17,237 bases of DNA from Vibrio sp. (GCA_007124475.1 SLFB01000120.1:1-17237); one strand, 5' to 3'; positions 1 through 7,404 are shown, numbered from the stretch's first letter. The notes: generated by a model from the letters alone, not told the origin. Program-made: numbers and translations.

Positions 1-506
1 ATCAGCAGATGGAAAAAACCTACCATGCCGTGGTGCGAGGCTGGATTGAGCAAGCGGATGTTTTGGATTATCCATTGAAGGTTGAGTTAGATAAAATCGC
101 CGATAAGTTTGCTCAAGAAGCAAAAGAGCCGCAATCGGCGGTGACGGCTTATCGACCGTTAGCCAACGTTGAAGTGCCTTTTTCTACTGGCAAGTTTGCC
201 ACCACACGTTACAGTTTGATGGAATTGAAACCTAAAACGGGCCGTAAACATCAATTACGGCGTCATATGGCACATTTGCGCCATCCGATTGTTGGCGATA
301 CCACTCATGGTGATGGTAAACATAATCGCTTGTACCGTGAGCAGTATCAAGTGCAACGCCTGATGTTGCACGCGAGTCAATTACGTTTTATCCATCCTTA
401 TACAGAGCAAGTGCTCACTTTAAACGCTGGGTTTGATGAGAGCTGGCAGCGTCTGTTTAGCACTTTTTCATGGCCAGATCCGCAACAAAAAAACCTTCTC
501 GATTGA
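1..506 (+). CDS. truC: tRNA pseudouridine(65) synthase TruC, 3' part (5' end outside window)
   Basis: This is the C-terminal ~168 residues of a RluA/TruC-family pseudouridine synthase, which isomerises U65 in certain tRNAs. The reading frame is open to the left edge (first full codon at position 3), and the ATG at 9 lies inside a conserved stretch (KTYHAVVRGW), so it is not the start. Family hallmarks are LDYPLKVELDKIADKFA, the PKTGRKHQLRRH block and the following HLRHPIVGD, all very close to E. coli TruC as I recall it. The catalytic Asp of the HRLD motif would lie upstream of the window. The stop codon TGA (504-506) falls inside the terminator hairpin shared with the convergent dxs gene. 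The family match is clear; TruC rather than another RluA paralogue is supported by the DYPLxxELDKIADKFA segment. Confidence 0.93.
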   Translation, partial: QQMEKTYHAVVRGWIEQADVLDYPLKVELDKIADKFAQEAKEPQSAVTAYRPLANVEVPFSTGKFATTRYSLMELKPKTGRKHQLRRHMAHLRHPIVGDTTHGDGKHNRLYREQYQVQRLMLHASQLRFIHPYTEQVLTLNAGFDESWQRLFSTFSWPDPQQKNLLD

Positions 507-522
507 GAAGGTTTTCTTTTTT
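490..522 (+). terminator. Rho-independent terminator between convergent truC and dxs
   Basis: The 11-bp arms AAAACCTTCTC (490-500) and GAGAAGGTTTT (505-515) form a hairpin with a GATT loop. It is followed on the + strand by C and a run of six T (517-522). On the - strand the other side has an A/T-rich tract too (AAAAAA before the stem), so it can act for both truC and dxs. The truC stop codon overlaps the loop and 3' arm. Confidence 0.9.
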
Positions 523-530
523 CGCTGTGA

Positions 531-2396
531 TTACCTAGCCAGATAATCGCGAATCGCAGCTTCAATACCAGCGGCATCTAAACCTAATTCAGCGTGCATC
601 TCTTCTTGGGTGCCTTGAGCAACAAATTGATCTGGTAAGCCAAGGTTCAGGGTTGGTTTAATCTGTTTTTGTGCCATCAAATACTCAACCACAGCCGCAC
701 CAGCACCGCCAGCAATAACGTTTTCTTCTAACGTGACCAGTACGTCGTGGTTATTGGCTAACTCAGTGATCAATGCTTCATCCAGCGGTTTTACAAAGCG
801 CATATCGGCGACGGTGGCATTAAGGGCTTCGGCCGCTTGTAAGGCATGAGGTAACAAGGTGCCAAAACTGAGGATCGCCACTTTTTCACCTTGACGGATC
901 AGGCGACCTTTACCAATGGTCAGTGGGGTGAAATCGGTTTCAATCTGCACGCCCATGCCAGTACCACGAGGATAACGCACGGCACATGGACCTTGATGCT
1001 GATGACCGGTATAGAGCATTTGCCGGCATTCATTTTCATCTGCCGGAGCCATGATCAATAAATTGGGAATACAGCGTAAGAAGCTTAAATCAAATGCCCC
1101 TTGATGAGTTTGACCATCGGCACCCACTAATCCCGCGCGGTCAATGGCAAACATGACGGGTAGATTCATGATCGCAACATCATGGATCAATTGATCATAA
1201 CCGCGCTGTAAAAAGGTCGAGTAAATCGCCACAATCGGATGATAGCCACTGATGGCCATTCCTGTTGCCAGGGTAACGGCATGTTGCTCAGCAATCGCGA
1301 CATCAAAATACTGACTAGGATACTCTTTAGAGAAACGTACCATCCCTGAGCCTTCGCGCATCGCTGGAGTGATAGCCATTAATTTAGGATCTTGCGCGGC
1401 CATATCACATAAGAAATCACCGAAAATTTTCGAGTACGTCGGTTTACTGTCTGTAGTTTTCGGCAGGCTAGTATGCGTGAGGTCAAACTTGGGAACCCCA
1501 TGGTAGCCAATAGGGTCTTTTTCTGCAGGTGCGTAGCCTTTACCTTTTTTGGTCATGACATGCAAAAATTGCGGGCCTTTAAGATCGCGCATATTTTTAA
1601 TGGTCTTAATCAGCTCTAACACATCATGGCCATCAATCGGGCCGATGTAGTTAAAACCAAACTCTTCAAATAAGGTGCCAGGCACGACCATGCCTTTTAA
1701 GTGCTCTTCGGTACGTCTAACCAGCTCTTTGATCGGGGGGACACCCGATAAGACTTTTTTGCCGCCCTCACGAATGGAGGTGTATAGACTACCAGACAGT
1801 AATTGTGCCAAATGGTTATTCAGAGCGCCGACATTTTCAGAAATCGACATTTCATTATCATTCAAGATAACTAACATATCGGTATCCACATCACCGGCAT
1901 GGTTCATGGCTTCAAATGCCATACCGGCGGTAATGGCTCCATCCCCAATCACACTGACGACTTTACGGCCTTTGGCTTCCTTTTCAGCGCAGATAGCGAT
2001 GCCAAGTGCGGCGCTTATCGACGTTGAAGAGTGACCGACTGATAGGGTGTCGTATTCACTTTCTTCTCGCCATGGGAAAGGGTGCAAGCCATTCTTTTGG
2101 CGAATGGTGGACATTTGATCACGGCGACCAGTGAGAATCTTGTGCGGATAAGCTTGATGCCCTACATCCCAAAGTAACTTATCAAAAGGGGTCTGGTAGA
2201 CGTAATGCAGGGCAACGGTTAGCTCAACAGTGCCTAGGCCAGAGGCTAAATGACCGCTCGAACGACTCACTGAATTAAGTAAATAGGTACGTAATTCTTC
2301 GCAGAGTTTAGGTAACATTTCTTTTGGCATGCTACGTAATTCGTCGGGCGTATTTGCCAAAGCCAGTGTTGGATATTTCGAAATATCAAGAGTCAT
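531..2396 (-). CDS. dxs: 1-deoxy-D-xylulose-5-phosphate synthase
   Basis: Dxs condenses pyruvate and glyceraldehyde 3-phosphate to 1-deoxyxylulose 5-phosphate, the first step of the MEP isoprenoid pathway and also a precursor for thiamine and pyridoxal. The 621-residue length matches the family (E. coli 620). Visible motifs are SSGHLASGLG with the catalytic His49, the thiamine diphosphate site GDGAITAGMAFEA (151-163) with NDN at 179-181, and AIAEQHAVT with the catalytic Glu370. It starts at an ATG 20 nt after the ispA stop with only a weak Shine-Dalgarno. It is the last gene of the xseB-ispA-dxs operon, presumably co-transcribed because no terminator lies between the genes. Nothing unusual is seen in the protein. 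Confidence 0.98.
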   Translation of the reverse strand: MTLDISKYPTLALANTPDELRSMPKEMLPKLCEELRTYLLNSVSRSSGHLASGLGTVELTVALHYVYQTPFDKLLWDVGHQAYPHKILTGRRDQMSTIRQKNGLHPFPWREESEYDTLSVGHSSTSISAALGIAICAEKEAKGRKVVSVIGDGAITAGMAFEAMNHAGDVDTDMLVILNDNEMSISENVGALNNHLAQLLSGSLYTSIREGGKKVLSGVPPIKELVRRTEEHLKGMVVPGTLFEEFGFNYIGPIDGHDVLELIKTIKNMRDLKGPQFLHVMTKKGKGYAPAEKDPIGYHGVPKFDLTHTSLPKTTDSKPTYSKIFGDFLCDMAAQDPKLMAITPAMREGSGMVRFSKEYPSQYFDVAIAEQHAVTLATGMAISGYHPIVAIYSTFLQRGYDQLIHDVAIMNLPVMFAIDRAGLVGADGQTHQGAFDLSFLRCIPNLLIMAPADENECRQMLYTGHQHQGPCAVRYPRGTGMGVQIETDFTPLTIGKGRLIRQGEKVAILSFGTLLPHALQAAEALNATVADMRFVKPLDEALITELANNHDVLVTLEENVIAGGAGAAVVEYLMAQKQIKPTLNLGLPDQFVAQGTQEEMHAELGLDAAGIEAAIRDYLAR

Positions 2397-2416
2397 AGTA
2401 ATGCGCGCTTATCGTG

Positions 2417-3301
2417 TTAGTTTTTGCGCTCGATGACGTATCGGGCGAACTCTTCCAGGTGCTCAGTATTATAGGGAATGGCTTGTAGTGCTTCGAGCGC
2501 TTCGTCTAGTAATTGCTGAGCTTTATTCATAGCACCCTCTAGACCCAGTAAGGCAGGGTACGTGCTTTTATGTAGCTGTTGATCGGAGCCTTGGGGCTTA
2601 CCGAGCGTTTGTGTATCACTGATGATATCTAAAATATCATCTTGAACTTGGAAAGCGAGACCGACTGCCGCGGCATAGCGATCCAGTTGTGGTAAAACCG
2701 CTAAGCCAGGTTCACCTGCCGCCATTGCTCCCATACGAATAGCGCAGCGAAGCAAGGCTCCGGTTTTATTAAGATGAATCGTTTCTAATTGCTGTATGTC
2801 TATACGTTTATTTTCAGCCGCGAGATCTAAAGCTTGACCTAAACACATCCCTTGTGCTCCTGAAGCTTCGGCCAATGCTTGAACCATCTTGATACGATAA
2901 GGTTCAGCAGAAGACGCTAATGAGCCTTGTGCTAAAATAGTAAAGGCTAATGCCTGTAACGCATCACCAGCCAAAATAGCGGTAGCTTCATCAAACTGGA
3001 TATGACACGTTGGCTTCCCTCGGCGCAACTCATCATCGTCCATGGCTGGTAAATCATCATGGATTAAGGAATAAGCATGGATACATTCCACAGCACAAGC
3101 TGGGGTGTCTAAGTCGTCAAGTTGACAACCGAGCATTTGCCCTGTGATATAAACCAAATAAGGTCTGACCCGTTTGCCGCCGAAGAGTAAGCCATAGCGC
3201 ATGGCTTCGATAAGCGGCAAGGTTGGTGTCGGCAGTTGATTTAACCAGGTATCTAGCTGCTGAATATTTCGCTGTTGAAGTGAGGAAAGCGCCTCGGTCA
3301 T
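2417..3301 (-). CDS. ispA: Farnesyl diphosphate synthase (geranyltranstransferase)
   Basis: IspA adds isopentenyl diphosphate to dimethylallyl and geranyl diphosphate to make farnesyl diphosphate. The two Asp-rich prenyl-transferase motifs are present: DDLPAMDDD (82-90) and DDILD (221-225), plus GGKRVRP near the N terminus. I chose the ATG at 3301, giving 294 residues, close to the usual ~295-299. A longer frame opens at a TTG at 3343 but would overlap xseB by 20 nt, has no ribosome binding site and adds a non-conserved extension. With the ATG start, the gap to the xseB stop is 22 nt and contains AAAGAG about 13 nt upstream, a rather distant Shine-Dalgarno. It sits between xseB and dxs, the classic gammaproteobacterial order. 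Confidence 0.96.
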   Translation of the reverse strand: MTEALSSLQQRNIQQLDTWLNQLPTPTLPLIEAMRYGLLFGGKRVRPYLVYITGQMLGCQLDDLDTPACAVECIHAYSLIHDDLPAMDDDELRRGKPTCHIQFDEATAILAGDALQALAFTILAQGSLASSAEPYRIKMVQALAEASGAQGMCLGQALDLAAENKRIDIQQLETIHLNKTGALLRCAIRMGAMAAGEPGLAVLPQLDRYAAAVGLAFQVQDDILDIISDTQTLGKPQGSDQQLHKSTYPALLGLEGAMNKAQQLLDEALEALQAIPYNTEHLEEFARYVIERKN

Positions 3302-3323
3302 AAGATTATTACTACTCTTTGGG

Positions 3324-3566
3324 TTAATCGGTGGGATCAGCAAATTCGGCTAATGGTGCTTGATCATTATTATCGAGCAGAATACGCACACGTTGTTCCG
3401 CTGCGTCAAGCTTGGTTTGACCATTGCGGGCTAGCGCGATACCTCGTTCAAACTTCTTTAATGCATCATCGAGTGGAATATCACCACTTTCCAATTGTTC
3501 AACTAGCTGTTCGAGCTCCTGAATGGTTGACTCGAAGGACATATTTTCCGGTTTTTTGCTGGCCAT
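3324..3566 (-). CDS. xseB: Exodeoxyribonuclease VII small subunit
   Basis: XseB is the small subunit of exonuclease VII, which degrades single-stranded DNA into short oligonucleotides together with XseA (not in this window). The 80-residue protein shows the family signature FESTIQELEQLVEQLESGDIPLDDALKKFERGIAL followed in the usual spacing by a C-terminal helix ending LLDNND. The length and position upstream of ispA are standard. The start ATG is preceded by AAGAG at a workable distance. It is the first gene of the leftward operon, so the promoter should lie in the 421-bp divergent region toward pomA. Confidence 0.97.
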   Translation of the reverse strand: MASKKPENMSFESTIQELEQLVEQLESGDIPLDDALKKFERGIALARNGQTKLDAAEQRVRILLDNNDQAPLAEFADPTD

Positions 3567-3594
3567 AACTGTGTTTCTCTTAAATAATTCACGA

Positions 3595-3623
3595 AAGTTA
3601 CCCTAGGGCGATAAGATGGTCAA
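3595..3623 (-). promoter_or_regulatory. Possible sigma-70 promoter of xseB-ispA-dxs
   Basis: On the - strand TTGACC (3618-3623) is followed after 17 bp by TAACTT (3595-3600). The -35 matches consensus at 5 of 6, but the -10 only at 3 of 6. The position, about 30 bp before the xseB start, is suitable. It is the best candidate I could see, not a certain one. Confidence 0.35.
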
Positions 3624-3722
3624 ATTTAACCAAGCAATTTTGTTATCAATGAGACGCTTTTTTCGAGTGTGGGTCAATTTTACGAGTAGTTAAAGGGGGA
3701 GAAACCCCGCCGTTATTAATGT

Positions 3723-3817
3723 TATACCCTTCCGACTTGAAGCTGCAGGGGTGTTGGCTACGTTCGTTCGCCCCAATCACTTGCCGCCTACCTGCAACTC
3801 CAAGTTGTTTGGGTATA
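3723..3817. repeat. ERIC (IRU) intergenic palindrome, full-length-type copy
   Basis: This 95-bp element begins with TATACCC and ends with its inverse GGGTATA. It contains the internal blocks GACTTGAAGCTGCA, GTGTTGGCTACG, TCGCCCCAATCACTTG and TGCAACTCCAAGTTG, which correspond to the conserved core of enterobacterial repetitive intergenic consensus elements, known to be abundant in vibrios as well as enterobacteria. The arms are imperfectly complementary, so a transcript would fold into a long hairpin. ERICs are non-autonomous and intergenic; they can alter mRNA folding or stability if transcribed. This copy lies upstream of both the xseB and the pomA promoters, so it may be largely untranscribed. 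Confidence 0.88.
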
Positions 3818-3835
3818 TTTGGGCATGCCGTGTGT

Positions 3836-3863
3836 CTAAGCAGCTTTATTGCTTGGTTTTTTT
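3836..3863 (+). terminator. Rho-independent terminator-like hairpin upstream of pomA
   Basis: The arms CTAAGCA (3836-3842) and TGCTTGG (3850-3856) make a 7-bp stem (one G-U pair) with a 7-nt loop, followed by seven T (3857-3863). It has the form of an intrinsic terminator on the + strand, yet no + strand gene lies upstream. It ends about 50 bp before the pomA sigma-28-type promoter and could insulate the motor genes from read-through, or end an unannotated transcript. Confidence 0.6.
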
Positions 3864-3914
3864 GTTTGTAAGCGAGAATAGTGTGCTTTTGGTATAAACT
3901 TGAACTACGGTCGC

Positions 3915-3940
3915 TAAAGGTTTTCCTTTTTTGCCGATAA
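3915..3940 (+). promoter_or_regulatory. Sigma-28 (FliA)-type promoter of pomAB
   Basis: TAAAG (3915-3919) and an exact GCCGATAA (3933-3940) match both halves of the flagellar sigma-28 consensus. The interval between them is 13 nt, one less than the 14 nt in the E. coli-type consensus. It lies about 48 bp upstream of the pomA start. In Vibrio cholerae the motor genes belong to the late, FliA-dependent flagellar class, which agrees with this site. No convincing sigma-70 promoter is seen nearby. Confidence 0.72.
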
Positions 3941-3987
3941 AATAAGGTAATATCAATAATGCGGATGATAGGCATGAGGAGTGCTTC

Positions 3988-4752
3988 GTGGATTTAGCAA
4001 CGCTAGTAGGTCTAATAGGTGGCCTCGCTTTTGTTTTAATGGCGATGATTATTGGTGGCAGCCTTGTGATGTTCGTTGATGTCACGTCGATTTTGATTGT
4101 GGTTGGTGGTTCAACGTTCGTGGTTTTGATTAAATTTACCATGGGGCAATTTTTTGGCGCTGCGAAAATTGCTGCCAAAGCGTTTATGTTTAAAGCCGAA
4201 GAACCTGAAGATTTGATCGCTAAAATCGTCGAAATGGCGGATGCTGCACGTAAAGGTGGTTTTTTGGCATTGGAAGAGATGGAAATCTCGAACTCATTTA
4301 TGCAAAAAGGCATTGATTTATTGGTTGATGGTCACGATGCGGAAGTGGTGCGTACTGCGCTTCAGAAAGACATTGTCTTAACCGATGAACGACACGAAAT
4401 GGGGACCGGTGTTTTTAAAGCCTTTGGTGACGTTTCTCCAGCAATGGGAATGATAGGAACACTGATTGGTCTTGTTGCCATGTTATCGAACATGGACGAT
4501 CCAAAGGCCATCGGTCCAGCGATGGCAGTTGCCTTGTTGACCACGTTGTACGGTGCCATTATGGCCAATATGATCTTTTTTCCCATTGCCGATAAATTAG
4601 CTTTGCGTCGCGGTCAAGAGACACTCAATCGTCGTTTGATTATGGATGGTGTACTGGCCATTCAAGATGGACAGAATCCACGAGTGATTGATGGTTATCT
4701 CAAAAACTATATCAATGAGAGTAAGCGGGTGCTTGATGTTGATAATGAGTAG
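3988..4752 (+). CDS. pomA: Polar flagellar stator protein PomA (MotA family, sodium-driven)
   Basis: PomA forms, with PomB, the ion channel and torque generator of the Vibrio polar flagellum in the inner membrane. The 254-residue protein is nearly collinear with V. alginolyticus PomA as I remember it. Two N-terminal membrane segments (about 5-23 and 33-50), a cytoplasmic loop with the rotor-facing charged residues R88, K89, E96, E97 and E99, and two C-terminal segments (about 150-168 and 178-200) are visible. Asp31, Thr158 and Thr186, known to matter in the sodium path, are present. The start is GTG: GAGGA at 3976-3980 sits 7 nt before it, and the nearby ATGs are out of frame. pomB follows after 13 nt. 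Transcription is probably FliA-dependent. Confidence 0.98.
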   Translation: MDLATLVGLIGGLAFVLMAMIIGGSLVMFVDVTSILIVVGGSTFVVLIKFTMGQFFGAAKIAAKAFMFKAEEPEDLIAKIVEMADAARKGGFLALEEMEISNSFMQKGIDLLVDGHDAEVVRTALQKDIVLTDERHEMGTGVFKAFGDVSPAMGMIGTLIGLVAMLSNMDDPKAIGPAMAVALLTTLYGAIMANMIFFPIADKLALRRGQETLNRRLIMDGVLAIQDGQNPRVIDGYLKNYINESKRVLDVDNE

Positions 4753-4765
4753 TAGGGGATAGAGC

Positions 4766-5710
4766 ATGGAGGAACAAAAATGTAAGTGCCCACCACCAGG
4801 TTTACCTGCTTATATGGGAACCTTTGCGGACCTGATGGCACTGTTAATGTGTTTCTTTGTATTACTACTTTCCTTCTCCGAAATGGATGTATTGAAGTTC
4901 AAACAGATCGCCGGCTCAATGAAATTTGCCTTCGGGGTACAAAATCGACTAGAAGTGAAAGATATTCCTAAAGGCACCAGTGTGATTGCTCAAGAGTTTA
5001 GGCCAGGTCGCCCAGAGCCAACGCCTATTGATGTTATCATGCAGCAAACCATTGATATAACTCAACAAACGCTAGAGTTTCACGAGGGAGATTCGGATCG
5101 AGCTGGTGGTAACCAGCGAGACGACGGTCAGCAAACCGGGGGCGATACTCCAGAAACTTCTACTCAAGATAGCCAAGATAACGAGACAGCAGAGCAACAA
5201 CAACAGCAATCGGAAGTGTTGTCTGAAGAAATGGAAATCGTGCTCGAAAATATTCAAAAAGCCCTAGATAGAGAAATAGAGCAAGGGGCGGTAGAGGTTG
5301 AAAACCTAGGGCAGCAAATTTTAATTCGTATTCGTGAGCGAGGGGCTTTTCCAGAGGGATCCGCCTTTTTACAGCCGCAATTTAGACCGTTAGTGCGGCA
5401 AATTGCCGAGTTAGTGAAAGATGTCCCTGGTATCGTGCAGGTTTCAGGTCACACCGATGATTTACAGCTAGAGTCTGAATTGTATCGCTCTAACTGGGAT
5501 TTATCTGCGCAAAGAGCGGTGTCGGTAGCGCAAGAGATGGAACGAGTCACTGGCTTTGATCATCGCCGTTTAGAAGTCCGTGGCCTTGCCGATACTATGC
5601 CATTAGGCCCGAATGATACCGAAGCGCAACGCTCGCGTAACCGACGAGTCGAGATCGGTATCATGCAAGGCAAACCATTATTAAGCGAAGAGATCCCTTC
5701 GCTCCAATAG
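4766..5710 (+). CDS. pomB: Polar flagellar stator protein PomB (MotB family, sodium-driven)
   Basis: PomB is the peptidoglycan-anchoring stator subunit partnering PomA. The order is a short cytoplasmic N terminus rich in Cys/Pro, one membrane helix (about 17-38) containing Asp22 in GTFADLMALLMCFF (equivalent to the ion-binding Asp24 of V. alginolyticus), the plug and linker, and an OmpA/MotB C-terminal domain (about 175-300) with SGHTDD, NWDLSAQRA and NRRVEI. The linker at about 108-150 is low complexity, acidic and Gln-rich with a run of five Gln, the most variable part in this family. The length of 314 agrees with the family. It follows pomA by 13 nt with GGGGA before the ATG, so the two are co-expressed. 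Confidence 0.98.
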   Translation: MEEQKCKCPPPGLPAYMGTFADLMALLMCFFVLLLSFSEMDVLKFKQIAGSMKFAFGVQNRLEVKDIPKGTSVIAQEFRPGRPEPTPIDVIMQQTIDITQQTLEFHEGDSDRAGGNQRDDGQQTGGDTPETSTQDSQDNETAEQQQQQSEVLSEEMEIVLENIQKALDREIEQGAVEVENLGQQILIRIRERGAFPEGSAFLQPQFRPLVRQIAELVKDVPGIVQVSGHTDDLQLESELYRSNWDLSAQRAVSVAQEMERVTGFDHRRLEVRGLADTMPLGPNDTEAQRSRNRRVEIGIMQGKPLLSEEIPSLQ

Positions 5711-5723
5711 CATCAATCGTCGT

Positions 5724-5765
5724 CCTAGGTTCTGGAAACCAGAGCCTAGGTCCTAGGTCCTAGAA
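5724..5765 (+). repeat. CCTAGG hairpin and heptamer repeats after pomB
   Basis: CCTAGGTTCTGG (5724-5735) pairs with CCAGAGCCTAGG (5739-5750) across an AAA loop, giving a 12-bp stem with one G-U pair. Immediately after come two further units of the 7-mer CCTAGGT/CCTAGAA (5752-5765). It is placed 14 nt after the pomB stop and may define the pomAB mRNA 3' end, but there is no T-run, so it is not a standard intrinsic terminator. A smaller hairpin, AGCGAAG/CTTCGCT (5684-5703), overlaps the end of pomB. Confidence 0.7.
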
Positions 5766-5838
5766 TCCCATCTATCGCCACCATTATGTCACTCACTGTT
5801 AAGCGAAGAGCGTTAATAAACCTTGCCTTTTATGATGA

Positions 5839-5867
5839 TTTTCCTTACTGAGTAGATCGTGTATAAT
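5839..5867 (+). promoter_or_regulatory. Probable promoter of thiI
   Basis: A perfect TATAAT (5862-5867) is preceded at 17 bp by a poor -35 (TTTTCC, 5839-5844). It lies about 90 bp before the thiI start codon, so the leader would be about 82 nt. The leader contains a small hairpin, GAAGTC/GACTTC with loop AACT (5893-5908), and does not resemble a thiamine diphosphate riboswitch. Confidence 0.6.
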
Positions 5868-5955
5868 CCGCCCCCTTTGCTGATCGCTTGCTGAAGTCAA
5901 CTGACTTCGCGTGCAGTTCAATACCTGTTTTAATACCAAATATGCGAATGATCCA

Positions 5956-7404
5956 ATGAAACTGATAGTTAAGCCTCATCCTGAAATTTTTGTCAAAAGT
6001 GAATCGGTGCGTAAGCGTTTTACCAAGATTCTTGAATCGAATATTCGCAATATTATTAAAAAGCGGACAACAGGCGTGGCGGTTTTTAACCGTCGTGATC
6101 ATATTGAAGTCAGCGCGAATAGTGATGAGTTCTTTCAGCAAACCTTGGATATTTTGACCACAACCCCCGGTATCCAACAAATTTTTGAGGTTAAGCAGTC
6201 AACCTTTACTGATATGCATGATATTTATCTTCAGGTATTGGAAACCAGTCGTGAACTTATTGCTGATAAAACGTTTTCAGTGCGCGCTAAGCGTCGTGGT
6301 AAGCATGACTTTTCTTCAATCGAGCTAGAGCGTTATGTTGGTGGTGGCTTGAACCAAGCAGTACCATCGGCAAGGGTAAAACTGACTCATCCTGAGGTTG
6401 TGGTTCATATTGAAGTTATCGATGAATTACTCAATCAAGTTATTGCTCGTTATAAAGGGTTAGGTGGTTTTCCTTTAGGAACGCAAGAAGACGTGCTCAG
6501 CTTGATTTCAGGTGGCTACGATTCCGGTGTATCGAGCTATTTACACATTAAACGTGGTTCTAAGGTTCATTACTGCTTTTTCAACCTGGGTGGCCCAGCG
6601 CATGAAATTGGCGTTAAACAAGTTGCTCATTACTTGTGGAATAAGTACGGTTCTTCTGCCAAAGTGCGTTTTATTTCCGTTGATTTCGAGCCGGTAGTGG
6701 CTGAAATTTTAGAAAAAGTTGATGATGGTCAGATGGGCGTTGTCCTCAAACGTATGTTTATGCGTGTCGCTGGGGCGATTGCGGAAAAGTTTGGTATTCA
6801 AGCTTTAGTGACCGGTGAAGCGATTGGTCAAGTATCAAGCCAGACCTTAACGAACTTACGTCATATTGATGGTGTTACCGATCGCTTGATTCTTCGCCCG
6901 CTGATCAACTGGGATAAAACCGATATTATGAATTTGGCTCGCGATATTGGCACAGAAGATTTTGCCAAGACGATGCCAGAGTATTGCGGCGTTATTTCGA
7001 AAAATCCAACCGTCAAAGCGGTACAAGCGAAATTAGAAGAAGAAGAAGCTAAGTTTGATTTTTCTATTCTGGAACAAGTTATTTATAACGCGCGTTTGAT
7101 CGATATTCGTGAAATTGAAAAAGAAACCCAACAGCAAGTTCCTGAAGTCGAACAAGTCGATGCGGTGCAAGAGGATGCGATTGTATTAGATATTCGTAGT
7201 CCAGAAGAAGAGGATGAAACCCCTCTTGAGCTTGAAGGCGTTGAGGTAAAATGCATTCCTTTTTATAAATTGTCGACTAAGTTTGGCGATTTAGACCCAA
7301 GTAAAACTTACTTGCTGTATTGTCAGCGAGGAGTGATGAGCCGTTTACAAGCCTTATATTTAAAAGAACAAGGGTTTAACAATGTTAAGGTTTACCGCCC
7401 TTAG
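5956..7404 (+). CDS. thiI: tRNA uridine 4-sulfurtransferase / thiamine thiazole sulfur carrier ThiI
   Basis: ThiI adenylates U8 of tRNA and transfers sulfur from IscS to form 4-thiouridine, and in enterics also passes sulfur to ThiS for the thiamine thiazole. Domains in order are an N-terminal ferredoxin-like region and THUMP domain (about 1-165), the PP-loop ATP pyrophosphatase with SGGYDSGVSS, and a C-terminal rhodanese domain. Cys344 (in PEYCGV) and the sulfur-carrying Cys456 (in YCQRGVMS) fall exactly at the E. coli numbers. I chose the ATG at 5956 (482 residues, the E. coli length); the frame can be extended 15 codons upstream, but that part is non-conserved. It is transcribed alone: its own promoter lies upstream and a terminator follows. 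Confidence 0.98.
   Translation: MKLIVKPHPEIFVKSESVRKRFTKILESNIRNIIKKRTTGVAVFNRRDHIEVSANSDEFFQQTLDILTTTPGIQQIFEVKQSTFTDMHDIYLQVLETSRELIADKTFSVRAKRRGKHDFSSIELERYVGGGLNQAVPSARVKLTHPEVVVHIEVIDELLNQVIARYKGLGGFPLGTQEDVLSLISGGYDSGVSSYLHIKRGSKVHYCFFNLGGPAHEIGVKQVAHYLWNKYGSSAKVRFISVDFEPVVAEILEKVDDGQMGVVLKRMFMRVAGAIAEKFGIQALVTGEAIGQVSSQTLTNLRHIDGVTDRLILRPLINWDKTDIMNLARDIGTEDFAKTMPEYCGVISKNPTVKAVQAKLEEEEAKFDFSILEQVIYNARLIDIREIEKETQQQVPEVEQVDAVQEDAIVLDIRSPEEEDETPLELEGVEVKCIPFYKLSTKFGDLDPSKTYLLYCQRGVMSRLQALYLKEQGFNNVKVYRP

Noticed and set aside
1675..2034. 119-codon + strand frame inside dxs
   Set aside because: It is antisense to a highly conserved part of dxs and has no family features.
3302..3343. Extension of ispA to a TTG at 3343
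   Set aside because: It would overlap xseB, lacks a ribosome binding site and adds residues not seen in the family; ATG at 3301 gives the standard length.
3646..3975. 109-codon open frame on the - strand in the xseB-pomA gap
   Set aside because: It reads through the ERIC element and the sigma-28 promoter, has no plausible ribosome binding site and no recognisable domain; frames like this are common across ERIC copies.
3846..4313. 155-codon - strand frame across the start of pomA
   Set aside because: It is the complement of conserved PomA codons and of the promoter; its composition is typical of a shadow frame.
5681..5810. 12-bp direct repeat TTAAGCGAAGAG (5681-5692 and 5799-5810)
   Set aside because: Flanking bases do not match and several 12-mers are expected to recur by chance in a window of this size; no evidence of a duplication.
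5911..5955. Extension of thiI by 15 codons
   Set aside because: The ATG at 5956 gives the exact 482-residue family length and places Cys344 and Cys456 at the E. coli numbers.
5868..5955. Thiamine diphosphate riboswitch in the thiI leader
   Set aside because: The leader is only about 82 nt with one 6-bp hairpin and lacks the conserved CUGAGA and pairing elements of that riboswitch.
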